From assembly GCA_964006375.1 (NCBI GenBank), contig OZ023265.1:8743660-8807659 (forward strand): a DNA stretch of 64,000 nucleotides, written 5' to 3'. Within the stretch, counting starts at the first letter, position 1, and every line of letters starts with the position of its first letter. Position numbers and translations under genes: made by a program. This DNA comes from Tillus elongatus (lineage: Eukaryota > Arthropoda > Insecta > Coleoptera > Cleridae). Below the pieces are notes generated by a model that had not been told where the DNA came from, searched no databases, and saw only the letters and a program-made list of their open reading frames with translations. Shown here in pieces: positions 1 to 14,304 of this stretch.

Positions 1-561
1 TGGTCGACTTTAGCGCAACTACATTTCAAAGTGATTATAATAGAATATGGCCTAAAAACAGTTGTACATACCTTAATAAAGTAAAACAATGTGGCATATT
101 TCGTTTTTAATAACCTTTCAGTGATAAAAGCAATTAAAACGTTTAGATTTACAATAAAAACGTATTTTTGTACCAGAGGTTATGACTGTTGATATATTTC
201 ATGCAGATAGGCGTTGTTGTCAGTTTCGAATCTATTTCCTTATTACAGGGTAGTATTTGTCTTCTTTTTTCTTTAGGGAAACTTTATGTGGTAACTATGG
301 CACAATGACTTATAAAACTTAAAACGGTTTCAGCTTTTATTTTGACAAGGTGGTGTCTTGTCAGGTCGGCAGGAGTGCGTGTAAAAAGCATTTAAGATCT
401 TTTGTTGCATTCAAGCGGCAAAACACTCTTGGAATTTAATATTAAATGTGGCAACGCTGTTGAAAAGTGACAGTTCGAATCTTGAAAATAGTGCTTTTTT
501 CATAACTTTAATTATCATTTATTCTGCTATTTATGGTTTTTCCTGTAAATTTTTTTGCTGA

Positions 562-1000
562 TTATTTATCTACGTTACGTAATGTTTCTTGTGGTGTGCG
601 CCGTTTTGCTTGATTCAAGTTGCGGTAAAGTCGACCGTCCCCAAACAATCTTCTATTGTGATGTGGTTTTCCCTTCCTCCACCTTTTCAGTTGGAAGTAC
701 CTGTTGTCTTTCTTGGAGAAACAGGGGTTAAGGTTTTTCTGATTCTGAACCACCCCTGTCCCTAGCTTATTACTTACAGGACCGGGTGTCTTTCTGAGAG
801 AAACACAGGGATGTTCTTTCTGTTTATTTTTTTCCAGAAACATTCGAATCACCTGTGCATGCAAAAACCGCACGAGGAATGTGGTTTCAACCTCCCAAAA
901 TTTGCAACATTTAGGCAAAGAACGTGAAACAAATACGGATTATGTAAAGAAAATGTTGCAAGAAGAGTGTTCTGCAGACCCTTAAGTTTCAGCTTCAACT
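562..1000. other. Non-coding stretch of unknown nature
   Basis: A 118-codon minus-strand ORF (918-562) lies here, but it shows no family motif. Two segments of similar sequence (GAGAAACAGGGGTT and GAGAAACACAGGGATG) suggest a local duplication. I see no gene in bases 1-1000. Confidence 0.3.
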
Positions 1001-1009
1001 GTCATTGTC

Positions 1010-1760
1010 CTTCATTTTACTAAAATATTTTCAGAAAATTCTTTTTATCTATACCCTTTCTGTGATGCTTTGGCTGTAGTTTTAGTTGAATTTATGCTGT
1101 AACGGTCTATAATTTTTAGCTAATTTTCATTGAAAAAATTTGTTAATGAGGAGACCGCGACTTTTGAATTTTAAAAAGATTTCTTCAAATGAATGCGAAC
1201 TAGGCCCCCAAGAATCCATATCCGGGTTTACTTTCAGTTTTTAATTGTTTACATATATACAGCTGAATATAATTGTTATTATACAAGATACGAGAAAAAA
1301 TTCTATACGTTAATTATAGGGTGTCTTGAGCTGCATCTTATAAAATTATTTTGACAATCACAGGCTGGCCCACAAAGTCGTTGGTGATTCCTACAATTTT
1401 TTTGAACACCCTTATATTATTGCACTTTTGCATTTTTTATCGAAATATGATGCATGTTTGTAAGAAACAATCAAAACACAGTAAGTGCGTTTTGAATGGG
1501 GAATTTTCATTAAATGTTTTAAATTTCAATAACTCAATTTGCTATTAACCTAAGGTTTGTTCGCTACGAAACCAGTTGTCTCGAAAACATTTTAAATGTA
1601 TTTTCGGAAAATTTGTGTACATTTTCAAAGAATAAGTTATTTTGATAAAATATGGTACATTGTTTCTACTGTATAGGTTATACCGGTAACCAAATTGATG
1701 CCTGCTTGCATTAGAGAGACATATTTTCTATTAAAAACATTTTAATGAAAATTCACTTCC
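1010..1760 (-). repeat. Family A repeat, partial and rearranged
   Basis: Bases 1130-1250 match the right-hand end of family A (CGCGACTTTTGAATTT, CATATCCGGG). Bases 1318-1530 match the segment at 51898-52105 in the opposite orientation, and include a variant of the left-end motif (AGTAAGTGCGTTTTG). The copy runs toward the N gap. Confidence 0.55.
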
Positions 1761-1815
1761 ATAGCACACTTGCTGCGTCCATACTTTTTGCATAGATGCT
1801 CCAAGATATTCTCTA

Positions 1816-1923
1816 AGTGAAGATTGGAACATGTGATGAGCACTGCTAATTAACTTAGCGAACCCAAACACATCTTTTAAAGACCTGACGATCGTTTCAC
1901 TAACAACGTTAGCGTCATCAGAG
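1816..1923. repeat. Direct repeat shared with 7074-7190
   Basis: Both segments begin AAGTGAAGATTGGAAC and contain CACTAACAACGTTAGCG or a close variant, ending near GATCAG/CATCAG. They are about 110 bp and diverged by roughly a fifth. This is probably the end of an unrecognised element. Confidence 0.5.
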
Positions 1924-1935
1924 GCTTAAAAATTC

Positions 1936-2135
1936 NNNNNNNNNNNNNNNNNNNNNNNNNNNNNNNNNNNNNNNNNNNNNNNNNNNNNNNNNNNNNNNNN
2001 NNNNNNNNNNNNNNNNNNNNNNNNNNNNNNNNNNNNNNNNNNNNNNNNNNNNNNNNNNNNNNNNNNNNNNNNNNNNNNNNNNNNNNNNNNNNNNNNNNNN
2101 NNNNNNNNNNNNNNNNNNNNNNNNNNNNNNNNNNN
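1936..2135. other. Assembly gap (200 N)
   Basis: Exactly 200 N, the usual scaffolding placeholder. It lies inside a family A repeat copy next to a (TA)n array, which probably caused the break. Confidence 0.99.
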
Positions 2136-2218
2136 GTAAAAACGGGTAAGATTTTCCTGGCTAAAGAACTTATTCAAGCCACTTGCAAACTTTAGTAAGC
2201 ACCTTCCTTTTGCAAGTG

Positions 2219-2331
<113 letters not shown>

Positions 2332-2499
2332 TTTCCTCGTATTTTTTTTCTTTTACGAAAAATTCGCTAAAAACGCGAGCGATGCTTCTAGTTGATTAGT
2401 TTATTTTCTTATTAAAAATCATTTTAATAAAAATTCTCTACCATAGTACACTTGCTGTGTCCAGATTTTTTGTAATTTAATGTAATTTCTTTTCCAATA

Positions 2500-3175
<676 letters not shown>

Positions 3176-3350
3176 TCCTTAAGTACATTGTTAATAAATG
3201 TTGACTAACGAATTCTCAAGTGCCAATCTTTTAATGCCGTTGACTGTCTTATCTATGTAGATTTCTTAGGTGACTTGATAAAGTATCCATAAATTTGATT
3301 AGCAATCTACTTATTTCCTTTTCATTTAAAATAATTGGAAACCTTCAAGG

Positions 3351-3720
3351 TCAGATATTTAAACTAATGCATAACATTCATTAGCGGCGTGTATCATTAT
3401 TGATTATACATCATCAAATATAAGGAAAATATTTTAAGTAGGTAGTAATTGAAACTTCTTTTTTTTAAGTATCCGTTCAAGTTTTCTTTTTTCATCAATT
3501 TATCGTGTAACAACTTGTAATTAAATGTAGATATGTCAGATATTTAAACTAATGCATAACATTCATTAGCGGCGTGTATCATTATTGATTATACATCATC
3601 AAATACAAGGAAAATATTTTAAGTAGGTAGTAATTGAAACTTCTTTTTTTTAAGTATCCGTTAAAGTTTTCTTTTTTCATCAATTTATCGTGTAACAACT
3701 TGTAATTAAATGTAGATATG
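3351..3720. repeat. Two tandem 185-bp units
   Basis: Bases 3351-3535 and 3536-3720 are nearly identical; I see only a few differences (for example TATAAGG/TACAAGG and GTTCAAG/GTTAAAG). The tiny divergence points to a recent duplication. The unit itself is AT-rich with no coding content. Confidence 0.9.
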
Positions 3721-4351
3721 TACTGTTTCATGTAGATTATAATTTGCAATATTTACCGTGCAGCAATTATTATCACACGATATTGACAAGGTCAAGGTTT
3801 CTATTGCGTCTCTAGTTTTTTTTTAATTCTACGAAATTTCCACTGTTAAACTTGTTTTCTGCAGATAGTGTTTTCCAGTTCAATTGTTCTTACCATCGAT
3901 TATAAATGCAACTACAATTTAAATATGTCATTTTACTGCTATTTTTTCCAGTGGCGGCTCGTGGGTGTGCACAGGGTTCATGAGTAGGATTACCTACTAG
4001 CAACCAGTGGCGCCGCAGGCGAAAATGTTGCAAAATTTTCAGTCACGCGTTTTCCTGACACAGAATTTCAATGAAAAATTATTTTATGCAAAAATATCGA
4101 CTTTCACAACAATATTTTTTGGGAAATTGGTAGCTATTTGAAATAATATTGAATCACGAATATCGAGGGCATAAATAAATTAAAATATTGGGAGGTAACA
4201 TGTCAAAAAATTTGATACAGATATCTCTTACCGTTACTTGTAGAGGAAATCAGCTCGCATATCATTGTTCACAAAAATGTTAATCACTTTTTCATTAGAA
4301 TCCCGGATTGGTTTCACCTTTTTTTTTTCGAATGACAACATGGTGAAAGGC

Positions 4352-4420
4352 TTCTAAACCTCTCTTTATATTTCTTCCGAAAGTTAACAAGCTGTCAGAA
4401 ATATAAAGAGAGGTTTAGAA
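4352..4420. repeat. Perfect hairpin, 24-bp arms
   Basis: The arms 4352-4375 and 4397-4420 are exact reverse complements (TTCTAAACCTCTC...), with a 21-nt loop. There is no T-run or gene to suggest a terminator. It is more likely a small foldback element. Confidence 0.85.
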
Positions 4421-4829
4421 CCGTCTCACTCCTCCCTTTCTTTCAAAGGGGCAAAACTGGCACAGATTTGCCGATAGAAAAAAAAGTTAAAGGATAGGCA
4501 ATCTGAAGGACAACCTATCCATGACGGCGTGTCAGTCAAAAGACCCAGCCTCCTGGAGAAGAATCAGGTATCGTAGCCACCAGTCCATACTGGAGGGCTT
4601 TGAAGCAAAAAATAATAATATTGGTGGTTTGAAGGACCACTGAGGTTCCCCCATTAGTCACCATCTATTTGCCCTACAGAATTGTTAATCCCAAAACCTT
4701 GGTGTGTGGACTCTTGAACTCCCGAACAATTTCAGTTCACTAAAAGTCCACACTTTACATAAGGAGTGCCTCTAATCCAGCTCCTAGCTGTAGGTGATCT
4801 TTAAACTTAAGACACCAGGTTTTCCCGGA

Positions 4830-5395
4830 AAATGTTGTTTTCTTTCAAAAAAAAAAAAAATTCATTCTCTGTAAATAATTAAGTAAGGGCAACCAAATTT
4901 GGTACGCGTGTTTGTATTATAAATAGTGAAATTTGTACCAAAATTTAGGTCCCTAGCTTTAAAGGCAAAGAAGTTATGGGCAGTTAAAGAAACAAATTTT
5001 GGAGTTTTCCTCAAAACGTCAAACTTGCAATTTTAAACGTCAAAATTGGCAATGTTTAGGCAAAGAATGTGAAACAAATACCGATTGTGAAAAGAAAATG
5101 TTGGAAGAAGAGTGTTCTGCAAACCTTTAAGTTTCAGATTCAACCGTCATTGCCATTCATTTTACTAAAATATTTACAAAATATTCATTTCAAATAGACC
5201 CTTTCTCTGATGCTTTGGCTGTCAGTTTAGTTAAGTTGATGCTTTTTTGGATATTTATTTGTAAAGTTTATGGTTTAACGGTCTATAATTTATTTGACTA
5301 ATTTTCGCAGAACAAATTTGTTAATTTTTCATTTTTTTATCGAAATATGCGTTTATAAGAAAAAAATCTGGACGCAGTAAGTGCGTTTTGGTAGC
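4830..5395 (+). repeat. Family A repeat relic
   Basis: It contains ...GGTCCCTAGCTTTAAAGG, the TTTGGAGTTTTCC / CGTCAAACTTG block and, near 5367, CTGGACGCAGTAAGTGCG. The order is disturbed relative to the copy at 51633. Confidence 0.5.
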
Positions 5396-6213
5396 GAATT
5401 TTCGGGTAATTTGCAGATTAGCTCCCGAACGCTTTTCAAAAAACTGTTTTCAGAAACCTGCCCAGGCCCCCCCCCTAGATTCACAAACCCCAAGAAAAAT
5501 TTCTTGTTCACACCCCCCAAGGAAGTTACGGGACCAGGAGTGAATGTGCTGGGCGGGGTAGGTAGTAAAAAGGAGATATGATTGGAAAATGCGAATCAAA
5601 CAGGCTTGAAAGTTGTCTTTTTCACATCTTGAAGCCATATCCCCCTTAAACCCTGCTTACCCCGCACAGCACCCCTATTCCCCCAGGTGCCGTAATTTTT
5701 CTTGTGGTTTATGCAACGAGGGTGGTTGTATGCACGCGAGGGGGGAAGGAAAATCCCTACGACGAAGCAACCACCCCCAACCCTACCGCAAGTCAAAGTG
5801 GGTGGGGTCTGCGTCGTAGGCATTTTCCTTCCCCCCTCGTGTGCATACAACCACCCTTGTTGCATAAACCACAAGAAAAACTTCTTGTTCATACCCCTCA
5901 AGGAAGTTACGTGACCTGGGGGCGAATAGGGGTGCTGTGCGAGGTAGGCGGGGTTTAATGGGGATATGGCTTCAAATAGGCAACTTTTAAGCAGTTTTAT
6001 TTGCTTTTTCTGCTCATATTTCCTTTTTACTACCTACCCCGCCCAGCACTCCTATTCACTCCCAATCGCGTAACTTCCTTGGGGGGTGTGAACAAGAATT
6101 TTTTTTTTGTGGTTTGTGCATCCAGGTGGGGTCCTAGTAATATTTCTCTAAACAATTTTTTGAAAATCGTTCGGGAGCTAATCTGCAAATTTACCGAATT
6201 TTCATTAAATCCT
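5395..6213. repeat. Large fourfold palindrome (foldback element)
   Basis: The outer arms are AATTTGCAGATTAGCTCCCG (from about 5409) and its inverse CGGGAGCTAATCTGCAAATT (to about 6191). Within these, one module (CAAGAAAAA...CTTCTTGTTCA, CCAAGGAAGTTACG, GAATAGGGGTGCTG, GGTAGG) occurs four times in alternating orientation at about 5493-5568, 5654-5712, 5866-5946 and 6031-6120. The centre lies near 5805. ORFs seen here are by-products of the repeated module. A diverged right half recurs at 56414-56842. Confidence 0.85.
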
Positions 6214-6214
6214 T

Positions 6215-6630
6215 CAAATTTCAATAACTCAATTTGCTATTAACGTAAGCTTTGTTGGTTAGGAAACCAACATTTAAGATTATTTTCGGAAAATTTTTGT
6301 ATATTTTCAGACCATAAGTAATTTTGATAAAATATAGATAGTACATTGTTTCTACTACATAGGCTATACCGGTAATCAGATTGATGCCTGCTCGCATTTG
6401 CTATTAAAAACATTTTTATGGAAATTTAACTTCCATAACACATTTGCTGCATCTAGACTTTTGAAAAATGTTTATATATTTTCAAACAATAAATTGGTAC
6501 ATTGTTTCTACTATATAGGCAACCAAGTTTGATGCCTGCTTTTATTAAAGAAAGACATTTGCTATTAAAAATATTTTAAAGAAAATTCGCTACCATAACG
6601 TACTTGCTGCGTCAAGAGATTTTTTATTTT
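6215..6630. repeat. Family A end fragments
   Basis: Two partial left-end motifs in inverse orientation lie at about 6425-6465 (ACTTCCATAACACATTTGC) and 6583-6618 (GCTACCATAACGTACTTGC), with a shared TAGGCTATACCGGTAA-type segment between them. Confidence 0.6.
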
Positions 6631-7073
6631 GCATTCATATGTTGCTTTCTATTTGAAAAGGGGAAGTGTGTTTTCCGCCATGGCATGAAGATCTACTGGG
6701 GGAAATAGATTTTGGCATGTCAGGGACCACAAGGGAAAGTCAGGGATATTGATTTTGACATGTCAGGGACATCAGTGAAAAGTCAGGGAAATTGATATGC
6801 TGTTTTTAGTGGAAACCCTGTTATAGTAAATGAAAAGAAAAGAAATATATTTTTTCTATTGAAGTTTGAGCTGGGCACGTGCCCCTGTGCCCCTTATCAT
6901 CAGCCGCCACTGTCTTACGATGTATCACCAATGTCATTAAAATTAATTACCTTGCATTGTATTTTCTTAAATTTATCATTTTATCAGCGTATTTTAAGTG
7001 CAGTGCTATTTTTAGGTGATTTAACACACTACTTGAAAAATATCGGGTAATAAAGTATTGATTTAATTTTCTA

Positions 7074-7190
7074 CTAAGTGAAGATTGGAACCTGTGATGA
7101 GTACTGAACTTTTAAAAGCCAAATCACTATAACACATATTTTTAAGGACTTCGCGATCATTTTACTAACAAAGTTAGCGTGATCAGGGGA
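7074..7190. repeat. Direct repeat shared with 1816-1923
   Basis: This is the second copy of the approximately 110-bp segment described at 1816. It ends about 200 bp upstream of the carrier exon. Confidence 0.5.
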
Positions 7191-7395
7191 TGAAACATTA
7201 TAAACTACTTACTACTAACATCACCTTTTATACCGAGTCTTAGGTAAAGAACGATACCGAGAGGGAGACTAAATCATAGACAAATTTTCTGTGTATTATT
7301 GTACTTTATTCTTTGCATAATGTATTTATTATTTATATAGTATGCATCTAAACAAACAAAATTATTTGAATAATTTACTATTTTTTGTTTTACAG

Positions 7396-7456
7396 CTCTA
7401 GTCTTATTGCCAGTTTTGGAAGTGCTGTTGCATCAACTCCAATTGATGTTGTCAGA
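7396..7456 (+). CDS. UCP5/BMCP-type mitochondrial carrier, penultimate exon
   Basis: This 61-nt exon is preceded by a good acceptor (TTTTACAG) and followed by GTAAGTAATG. It reads SSLIASFGSAVASTPIDVVR, which contains the start of the third mitochondrial-carrier signature (P-I-D-V-V-R). The first base completes a codon from an upstream exon that I could not find in the window. It joins in frame to the terminal exon at 13794, giving DVVR-TRLMNQ, the arrangement seen in SLC25A14/SLC25A30 (UCP5, insect Bmcp). Such carriers sit in the inner mitochondrial membrane and move small anions or protons. The intron to the next exon is 6.3 kb and filled with transposons. Confidence 0.85.
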
Positions 7457-7879
7457 GTAAGTAATGTTCCGTTGCATCAGTAACATAGCAAATTTTGTTG
7501 TTGTAATTTTCCTGTGTGAATTCTGAGATGATAATTTTAAACTTGTTTACTGATTAGAATTGTTTGCTGGTGGTCGTAGAAACAGTTTTATCAGTCATGT
7601 GTTAATTATTTACAAGTTATTATTAGTGGAATACCAATGGTAGATAAGAACTTTCCTTAATTGATGTTTCAACATGTTTTTATTACATCATTGTACACTT
7701 GTTGACGATCTTATTGCAATTTCATGTTTTTAAGCCAGTTTTGACCCTATTATTTATAGTAAAAAAGAATAGCTCATTTGTCAACATTTTGCAACTGTTA
7801 CATTACATATACATATAATTATCAGTCAATAAATATTTCTGGTTTTGTTTGCTAATTGAGTAAGACCATAATAATTTTA

Positions 7880-7925
7880 AAAAAAATCGGGACGCAGCAA
7901 GTGCATTATAGTAGTGAATTTTCAT
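7880..7925 (+). repeat. Family A left-end fragment
   Basis: GGGACGCAGCAAGTGCATTA followed by TAGTAGTGAATTTTCAT matches the family A left end. It sits just left of the retrotransposon 3' end in the carrier-gene intron. Confidence 0.6.
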
Positions 7926-7969
7926 AAGAATTGTACACTCTTATTATACAGCATATTAGTAAAGTTAAT

Positions 7970-9712
7970 TAAACTTAGGGTTTGAGGTTAGGTTTGATTG
8001 TGAGTGGGCCATACCAGTCGCTCCACTGCGACCATAAGGTGTTTTGTGGCTCACGCCTAATAGTCTATATTTCACCCAACAAAGCCAGCCTCCTGCAGAG
8101 GTCGATAATCTTTGTGGGCGAAAGTTGATCCAGATCTTCCGGAGCAAGCTTTGTCTTCCCAAAGAGCAGGTGTCTAGTCCTGTCCGCCGCCGGACAGGAA
8201 CACAGTACATGCTCTGCTGTTTCGTCACTCGCCATACACAGCCGGCATTCAGTTTCCTGACGGACTCCAATTCGGTGCATGTGGCGACACAAGTGGCAGT
8301 GTCCTGTATACAGGCCGACTAGAGTACTCAGTTGTTGTCTTTTTAGCTCTAGAAGTTTTTTAGCCCTTGACTCAGACAGGCCATTTATGAAGGTCTTAGA
8401 GTGAGCTAATCCTGGCAAATTTTGCCATTGCTGGACTGTCACTCTTTCTGTCCAGATCTTTAGTGCGTTTTGCTGTGCATGATGATATCCCCAGCACCGG
8501 TTTTGGTCCGATAAAGTCTCTCTGGGCACCACTCCTGGCAAGTGCATCGGCCGCAACATTGCCATCATGGTCCGAGTGACCCGGTATCCAGACCTGCGAC
8601 ACCTCATTACAGCTGCCCAGTTCGTCAAGGGTAGATTTACAACTCCATACCGTTTTTGAATTGCAACGGTAGGAACCAAGAGCCTTTATTGCAGCTTGGC
8701 TATCTGTATATATCTTTATCGATTTGTGTGTGCACTGCTTTTCTATACTTATCCTTGCACACATCTCGATGGCATACACTTCTTCCTGGTGTATGGTTGT
8801 GTACTTTCCGAGACTAGTTGATAGTCTAGCATCAGTGTTGCTCCCATATGCGCCAGCTCCTTCCCCCCTATTGGTTTTGGAGCTGTCAGTATACCAGCAG
8901 AGATCAGCCCTCAACAGGGTCGTTTGATTTAGTTCCCAGTCCTCCCTTTCCGAGAGGATGGTCTTGAAAGACAGATCTCTACTGATCTTTGTAGGCTTCA
9001 AGTCTGAGATCAATTCCAGAATCTCATGACCCTCAATGTCATCGAGGAGTCCAGACCTTCCCAGACTGATTTCCTTCGGCATGCTGTCGGCCGTTTGTTT
9101 TAATCTGTACGTTGTCCACCTCACCACCCTTTCCAGCCAAATGTGAAGAGGTGGAATATTAAGGAGGACCTCCAAAGCGGCTGATGGTGTGGTGCTTATC
9201 GCTCCCGCTATCATCAGACAAGCTTGTCTCTGTAGATGAGCCAATTAGGCCCTCGCGATACCACGAAGTGCCTTGGGTCACCAAACTATGGCTCCATATG
9301 TTATCATTGGTCTGATAACCACTACATAGAGCCAGTACATCTGTTGGAGGTGTGTTCCCCAGTTATTTCCACAGATTCTACGGCATGTCCACAGGGACAG
9401 TTTAGCCCTACGGATTACATTCTCTAACTGTACGTCCCAGTTGAGCTTCTTATCTAGGGTAACCCCCAGATATTTGGCTTGTTCCGTAAATGGAATAGTT
9501 TCCCTCATAAGAATATGCGGTTTTAATCTGTCCAACCTTCTTCTTCTGGTAAATGGAACAATGATTGTTTTGCGGGGGTTCACAGACATCTGTTCCCTCC
9601 GACACCAATCATTCACTACATTTAGTGCCTCTTGAAGAGTACTTGCAAGTTCCTCCTCAGATTTGCCTCTAACCATTATGACAAGATCATCAGCATACAC
9701 CTGGACCTCAAC
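7970..9712 (-). mobile_element. I/R1-group non-LTR retrotransposon, 5'-truncated (copy R-1)
   Basis: Read on the minus strand it holds the end of a reverse transcriptase (VYADD intact near 9690; KYLGVTLDKKLNWD), a thumb region, an RNase H domain (YTDSS, EEVYAIE, YTDSQAA, WIPGHS) and a C-terminal Cys/His knuckle (CRLCMASDETAEHVLC). The 3' UTR and tail end in CAAACCTAACCTC. Inside the frame are two stops (TGA at about 9278, TAA at about 9242) and a frameshift near 8480, so it is dead. It lies antisense in the carrier-gene intron. The 5' junction is near 9712, where family A sequence starts. Confidence 0.85.
8065..9712 (-). pseudogene. Reverse transcriptase-RNase H ORF2 remnant
   Basis: This is the coding part of copy R-1. 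The frame is recoverable in three blocks (9712-9278, 9244-about 8480, about 8480-8065). RNase H acidic residues and the GHS histidine are all present. The C-terminus ends ...KIIDLCRRLALLGEI then stop. The RT palm upstream of the YADD box is missing because of 5' truncation. Confidence 0.85.
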
Positions 9713-10075
9713 CTCCCAAAAAAATGGTGATTTTCTGTAAAAGAAATTTTTGCAAATTTTCATTTTTTTCTTCAATTTTGGTCCTAAAGCTGTTTGTGAA
9801 TAATTATATCCTGGTGGCGTGTAAACAGCCTAAAGAGGTTCGTTGGCCAGGAAAATTGACCCAGTTTTTTTTCTGGAACTTTTAAAGTTTATTTTTGGAA
9901 AATGTTTGTACTTTTTGAAACAACAAAGCTATCTTAATGAAATACGGTAGATTGTTACTAATATATAGGTTATAGTGCCAACCAAATGTCTTTTTAAAAA
10001 CAAGACATATTTACCATTAAAAGCATTCTTACGAAAATTTACTACCATAACGCACTTGCTGTGTCCAGACTTTTT
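9713..10075. repeat. Family A fragment
   Basis: It contains GGCCAGGAAAATTGACCC and ends with the inverse left-end motif (ACTACCATAACGCACTTGC) near 10070. Confidence 0.6.
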
Positions 10076-10189
10076 TTTTACCACTCCAGGTAGCCCTTTT
10101 AAACTCTAGCCACGACGCTAATACACCACTTTCACATTTCTTCAGGGTTGCATTATTTAATTCCCTACATCCCACATTATTTTGTAAGA

Positions 10190-10350
10190 TTATGGGTTCG
10201 GGGGCGATCTCTCATTTACTAAGTTTTCTCTAGCTCTCCTTTCTTCCTGTTTTGCCTTCAGTATGCTTGTAACGAATATCTCTATGTTCTGAAAGTGCTT
10301 CACGCTATCTATCATTTTACTGACCAGATTTTCTGCTGTAACTTCTTTAC
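10190..10350 (-). pseudogene. Possible coding relic of a retroelement
   Basis: The minus strand has an open stretch reading KEVTAENLVSKMIDSVK and then a highly charged helix-like run (KAKQEERRARENL). It looks coding, perhaps the ORF1 or gag part of an element, but I cannot place it in a family. Confidence 0.25.
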
Positions 10351-10514
10351 CTATTGCCTATTTTAACTCCCCATTTGGTGCTCTCACGCCATACATTCAA
10401 ACAAAGTTTGCTTTACATTGTTGTACTGATTAATGATAAGCAGAAAATTTCGCATGGCCTGTCAATCACAGTATCCCATCTGTCCGTCCTTTCCACCCAC
10501 TTGTCCATCCTTAT

Positions 10515-12904
<2,390 letters not shown>

Positions 12905-13360
12905 CTGGCACGTCTAATGGATATATTAGACTCATATAGCAGTCTGGTGTCGCGTACTGCCAGAATTCTACTTAATCAAGCAGTTTTGGATTTCAGGCGA
13001 CTTTGTAGCAAATTGACACTAAAATAATTCTGTTAATAATATGAAATCTACTGACTGGTAACTTTATTGCAAATTTTATAGGCCATAAAATAATACATGA
13101 CTTAATTATTTTACAATATTCATAATTATATTTGTATTGAGCGATGGCAAAATTAATCGTATAAAAATAATAAAATATACCAATTTAATTATTACATGGG
13201 GATAGCTAGAACTACACCGGCTGTCCCATAATTATAACCTCTATTAGAACTTAATGATTTACTCCTGCAGATGTAATAATAAGATGATAAGAGTAATTAA
13301 ATAGATGACTATTACCTAAAATACCAATGCCTAAGCAAGTACCTTGCTTACAATAGTTAT

Positions 13361-13696
13361 TTAGAACCTCGGTGGTTCAGGGGTAGAACGTGTGCCTCTG
13401 AACCGAAAGGTACTAGGTTCGATCCCAGGGTACTCCTTTCACTTTTTCAGTACAAACTGTAAATTGTATTTGAGCAAGTTGAATGTCTGCACGTTCCGCC
13501 CTTCGGAGGGGGCGTAAAGCCGTCGGTCCTGTGTCCATGCGATGTTGGGCACGTTAAAGATCCCTACCCCCCTTATAGAAAGGCAGGGGTTCGGCAAAAT
13601 TTCCAGGATAGTGAGGTGAAACTGCTCCCTGGCGTCGGTGATTGGCCATAGTCGCGGAAATAGGTTAAAGAAACAAAACACACACACACACACACA
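13361..13696 (+). mobile_element. Candidate tRNA-derived SINE
   Basis: The head at about 13368-13436 has a pol III A box (TGGTTCAGGGG) and B box (GGTTCGATCCC) in tRNA spacing. The cloverleaf is imperfect: the T stem has a mismatch and no clean 7-nt anticodon loop forms, so it is not a working tRNA gene. It is followed by a GC-rich body (GCCGTCGGTCC, GGGCACGTTAAAGATCCC) and a (CA)n tail at 13678-13696. It lies in the carrier-gene intron, about 100 bp before the last exon. Confidence 0.6.
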
Positions 13697-13793
13697 AATA
13701 GTTATGGCACTCATTTGTTAATTATGTATACATTTAACTGAATTACATTCTGAACTGAATTATCTTTTATGTTAAATATTTTTTTAATTTCAG

Positions 13794-14003
13794 ACTCGTT
13801 TAATGAACCAGCGCAAACTAAAGAACTTTGGTGGATCAATTCCGACACACATCTACACTGGAACGGCTGATTGTTTCATACAGACATTTAAGAACGAAGG
13901 GTTCTGGGCGTTCTATAAAGGTTTTATACCCACTTGTGTCCGTATGGGACCTTGGAATGTGATATTTTTCATAACGTACGAACAGTTGAAGAATATTTAT
14001 TAA
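13794..14003 (+). CDS. UCP5/BMCP-type mitochondrial carrier, terminal exon
   Basis: The last coding exon follows TTTTTAATTTCAG and ends at TAA (14001-14003). It encodes about 69 residues beginning [14 protein letters not shown]. It completes the third carrier repeat: the second Arg of the PxDxxRTR signature, a matrix-helix segment ([14 protein letters not shown]) and the last membrane helix ([15 protein letters not shown]). The GPWN..FF.TYEQLK ending is typical of UCP5/SLC25A30-type proteins, which supports Bmcp rather than a more distant carrier. Candidate poly(A) signals follow at 14081 (ATTAAA) and 14299 (AATAAA). The substrate cannot be read from this C-terminal piece alone. Confidence 0.9.
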   Translation, partial: TRLMNQRKLKNFGGSIPTHIYTGTADCFIQTFKNEGFWAFYKGFIPTCVRMGPWNVIFFITYEQLKNIY

Positions 14004-14304
14004 AACAAACTGTGCTGTAATTTGATGCTGTCCTGTATTAATGTTGTTGTTTCAAGTACTTAATACGTACTTTTTGTCTGATTAAATGAGAAACACTGAT
14101 ATCCTTGACCAGTATTGTGAGTTTGAATGCTCTTGACTGCACTTATTACTAGTGGCATTTATTGTCTACTGTCTCAGTGTACAAATTTAAATAGCACTTA
14201 GGAAAATCTCTGTAGCGCTCTCGAATAGTAACACCAAATATAATTTATTTTTAACTTAATAGGATTTAAAAAATTTAGATGATGTTTAGTAAATCACAAA
14301 TAAA
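14004..14304 (+). promoter_or_regulatory. 3' UTR of the carrier gene with candidate poly(A) signals
   Basis: Unique AT-rich sequence after the carrier stop codon. ATTAAA at 14081-14086 and AATAAA at 14299-14304 are the plausible cleavage signals. The extent is inferred, not demonstrated. Confidence 0.45.

Larger units (their letters stand above)
3951..6911. mobile_element. Possible composite element bounded by CAGTGGCGGCT ends
   Basis: CAGTGGCGGCT occurs at 3951 and its inverse AGCCGCCACTG ends at about 6911. Both are followed inward by related CACAGGG sequence. Ends of this kind are common on hAT-like DNA transposons. I see no convincing 8-bp duplication, no transposase, and the interior is full of other repeats, so this is tentative. 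Confidence 0.3.

Noticed and set aside
562..918. 118-codon minus-strand ORF as a gene
   Set aside because: No domain, no splice partners and low-complexity basic composition. It is probably chance or an eroded repeat.
1926..2177. 83-codon ORF on the minus strand
   Set aside because: It is almost entirely N-gap sequence.
5596..5958. Overlapping ORFs of 70-101 codons
   Set aside because: They lie in a palindrome, so open frames mirror each other on both strands. No protein family is recognisable.
8044..9635. Plus-strand ORFs across the retrotransposon
   Set aside because: They are shadows of the minus-strand RT-RNase H frame, which carries all the motifs. The same holds at 46335-47850, 32755-33682 and 59707-61208.
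13368..13436. A functional tRNA gene
   Set aside because: Promoter boxes are present, but the T stem has a mismatch and no standard anticodon arm forms. It is better explained as a SINE head.
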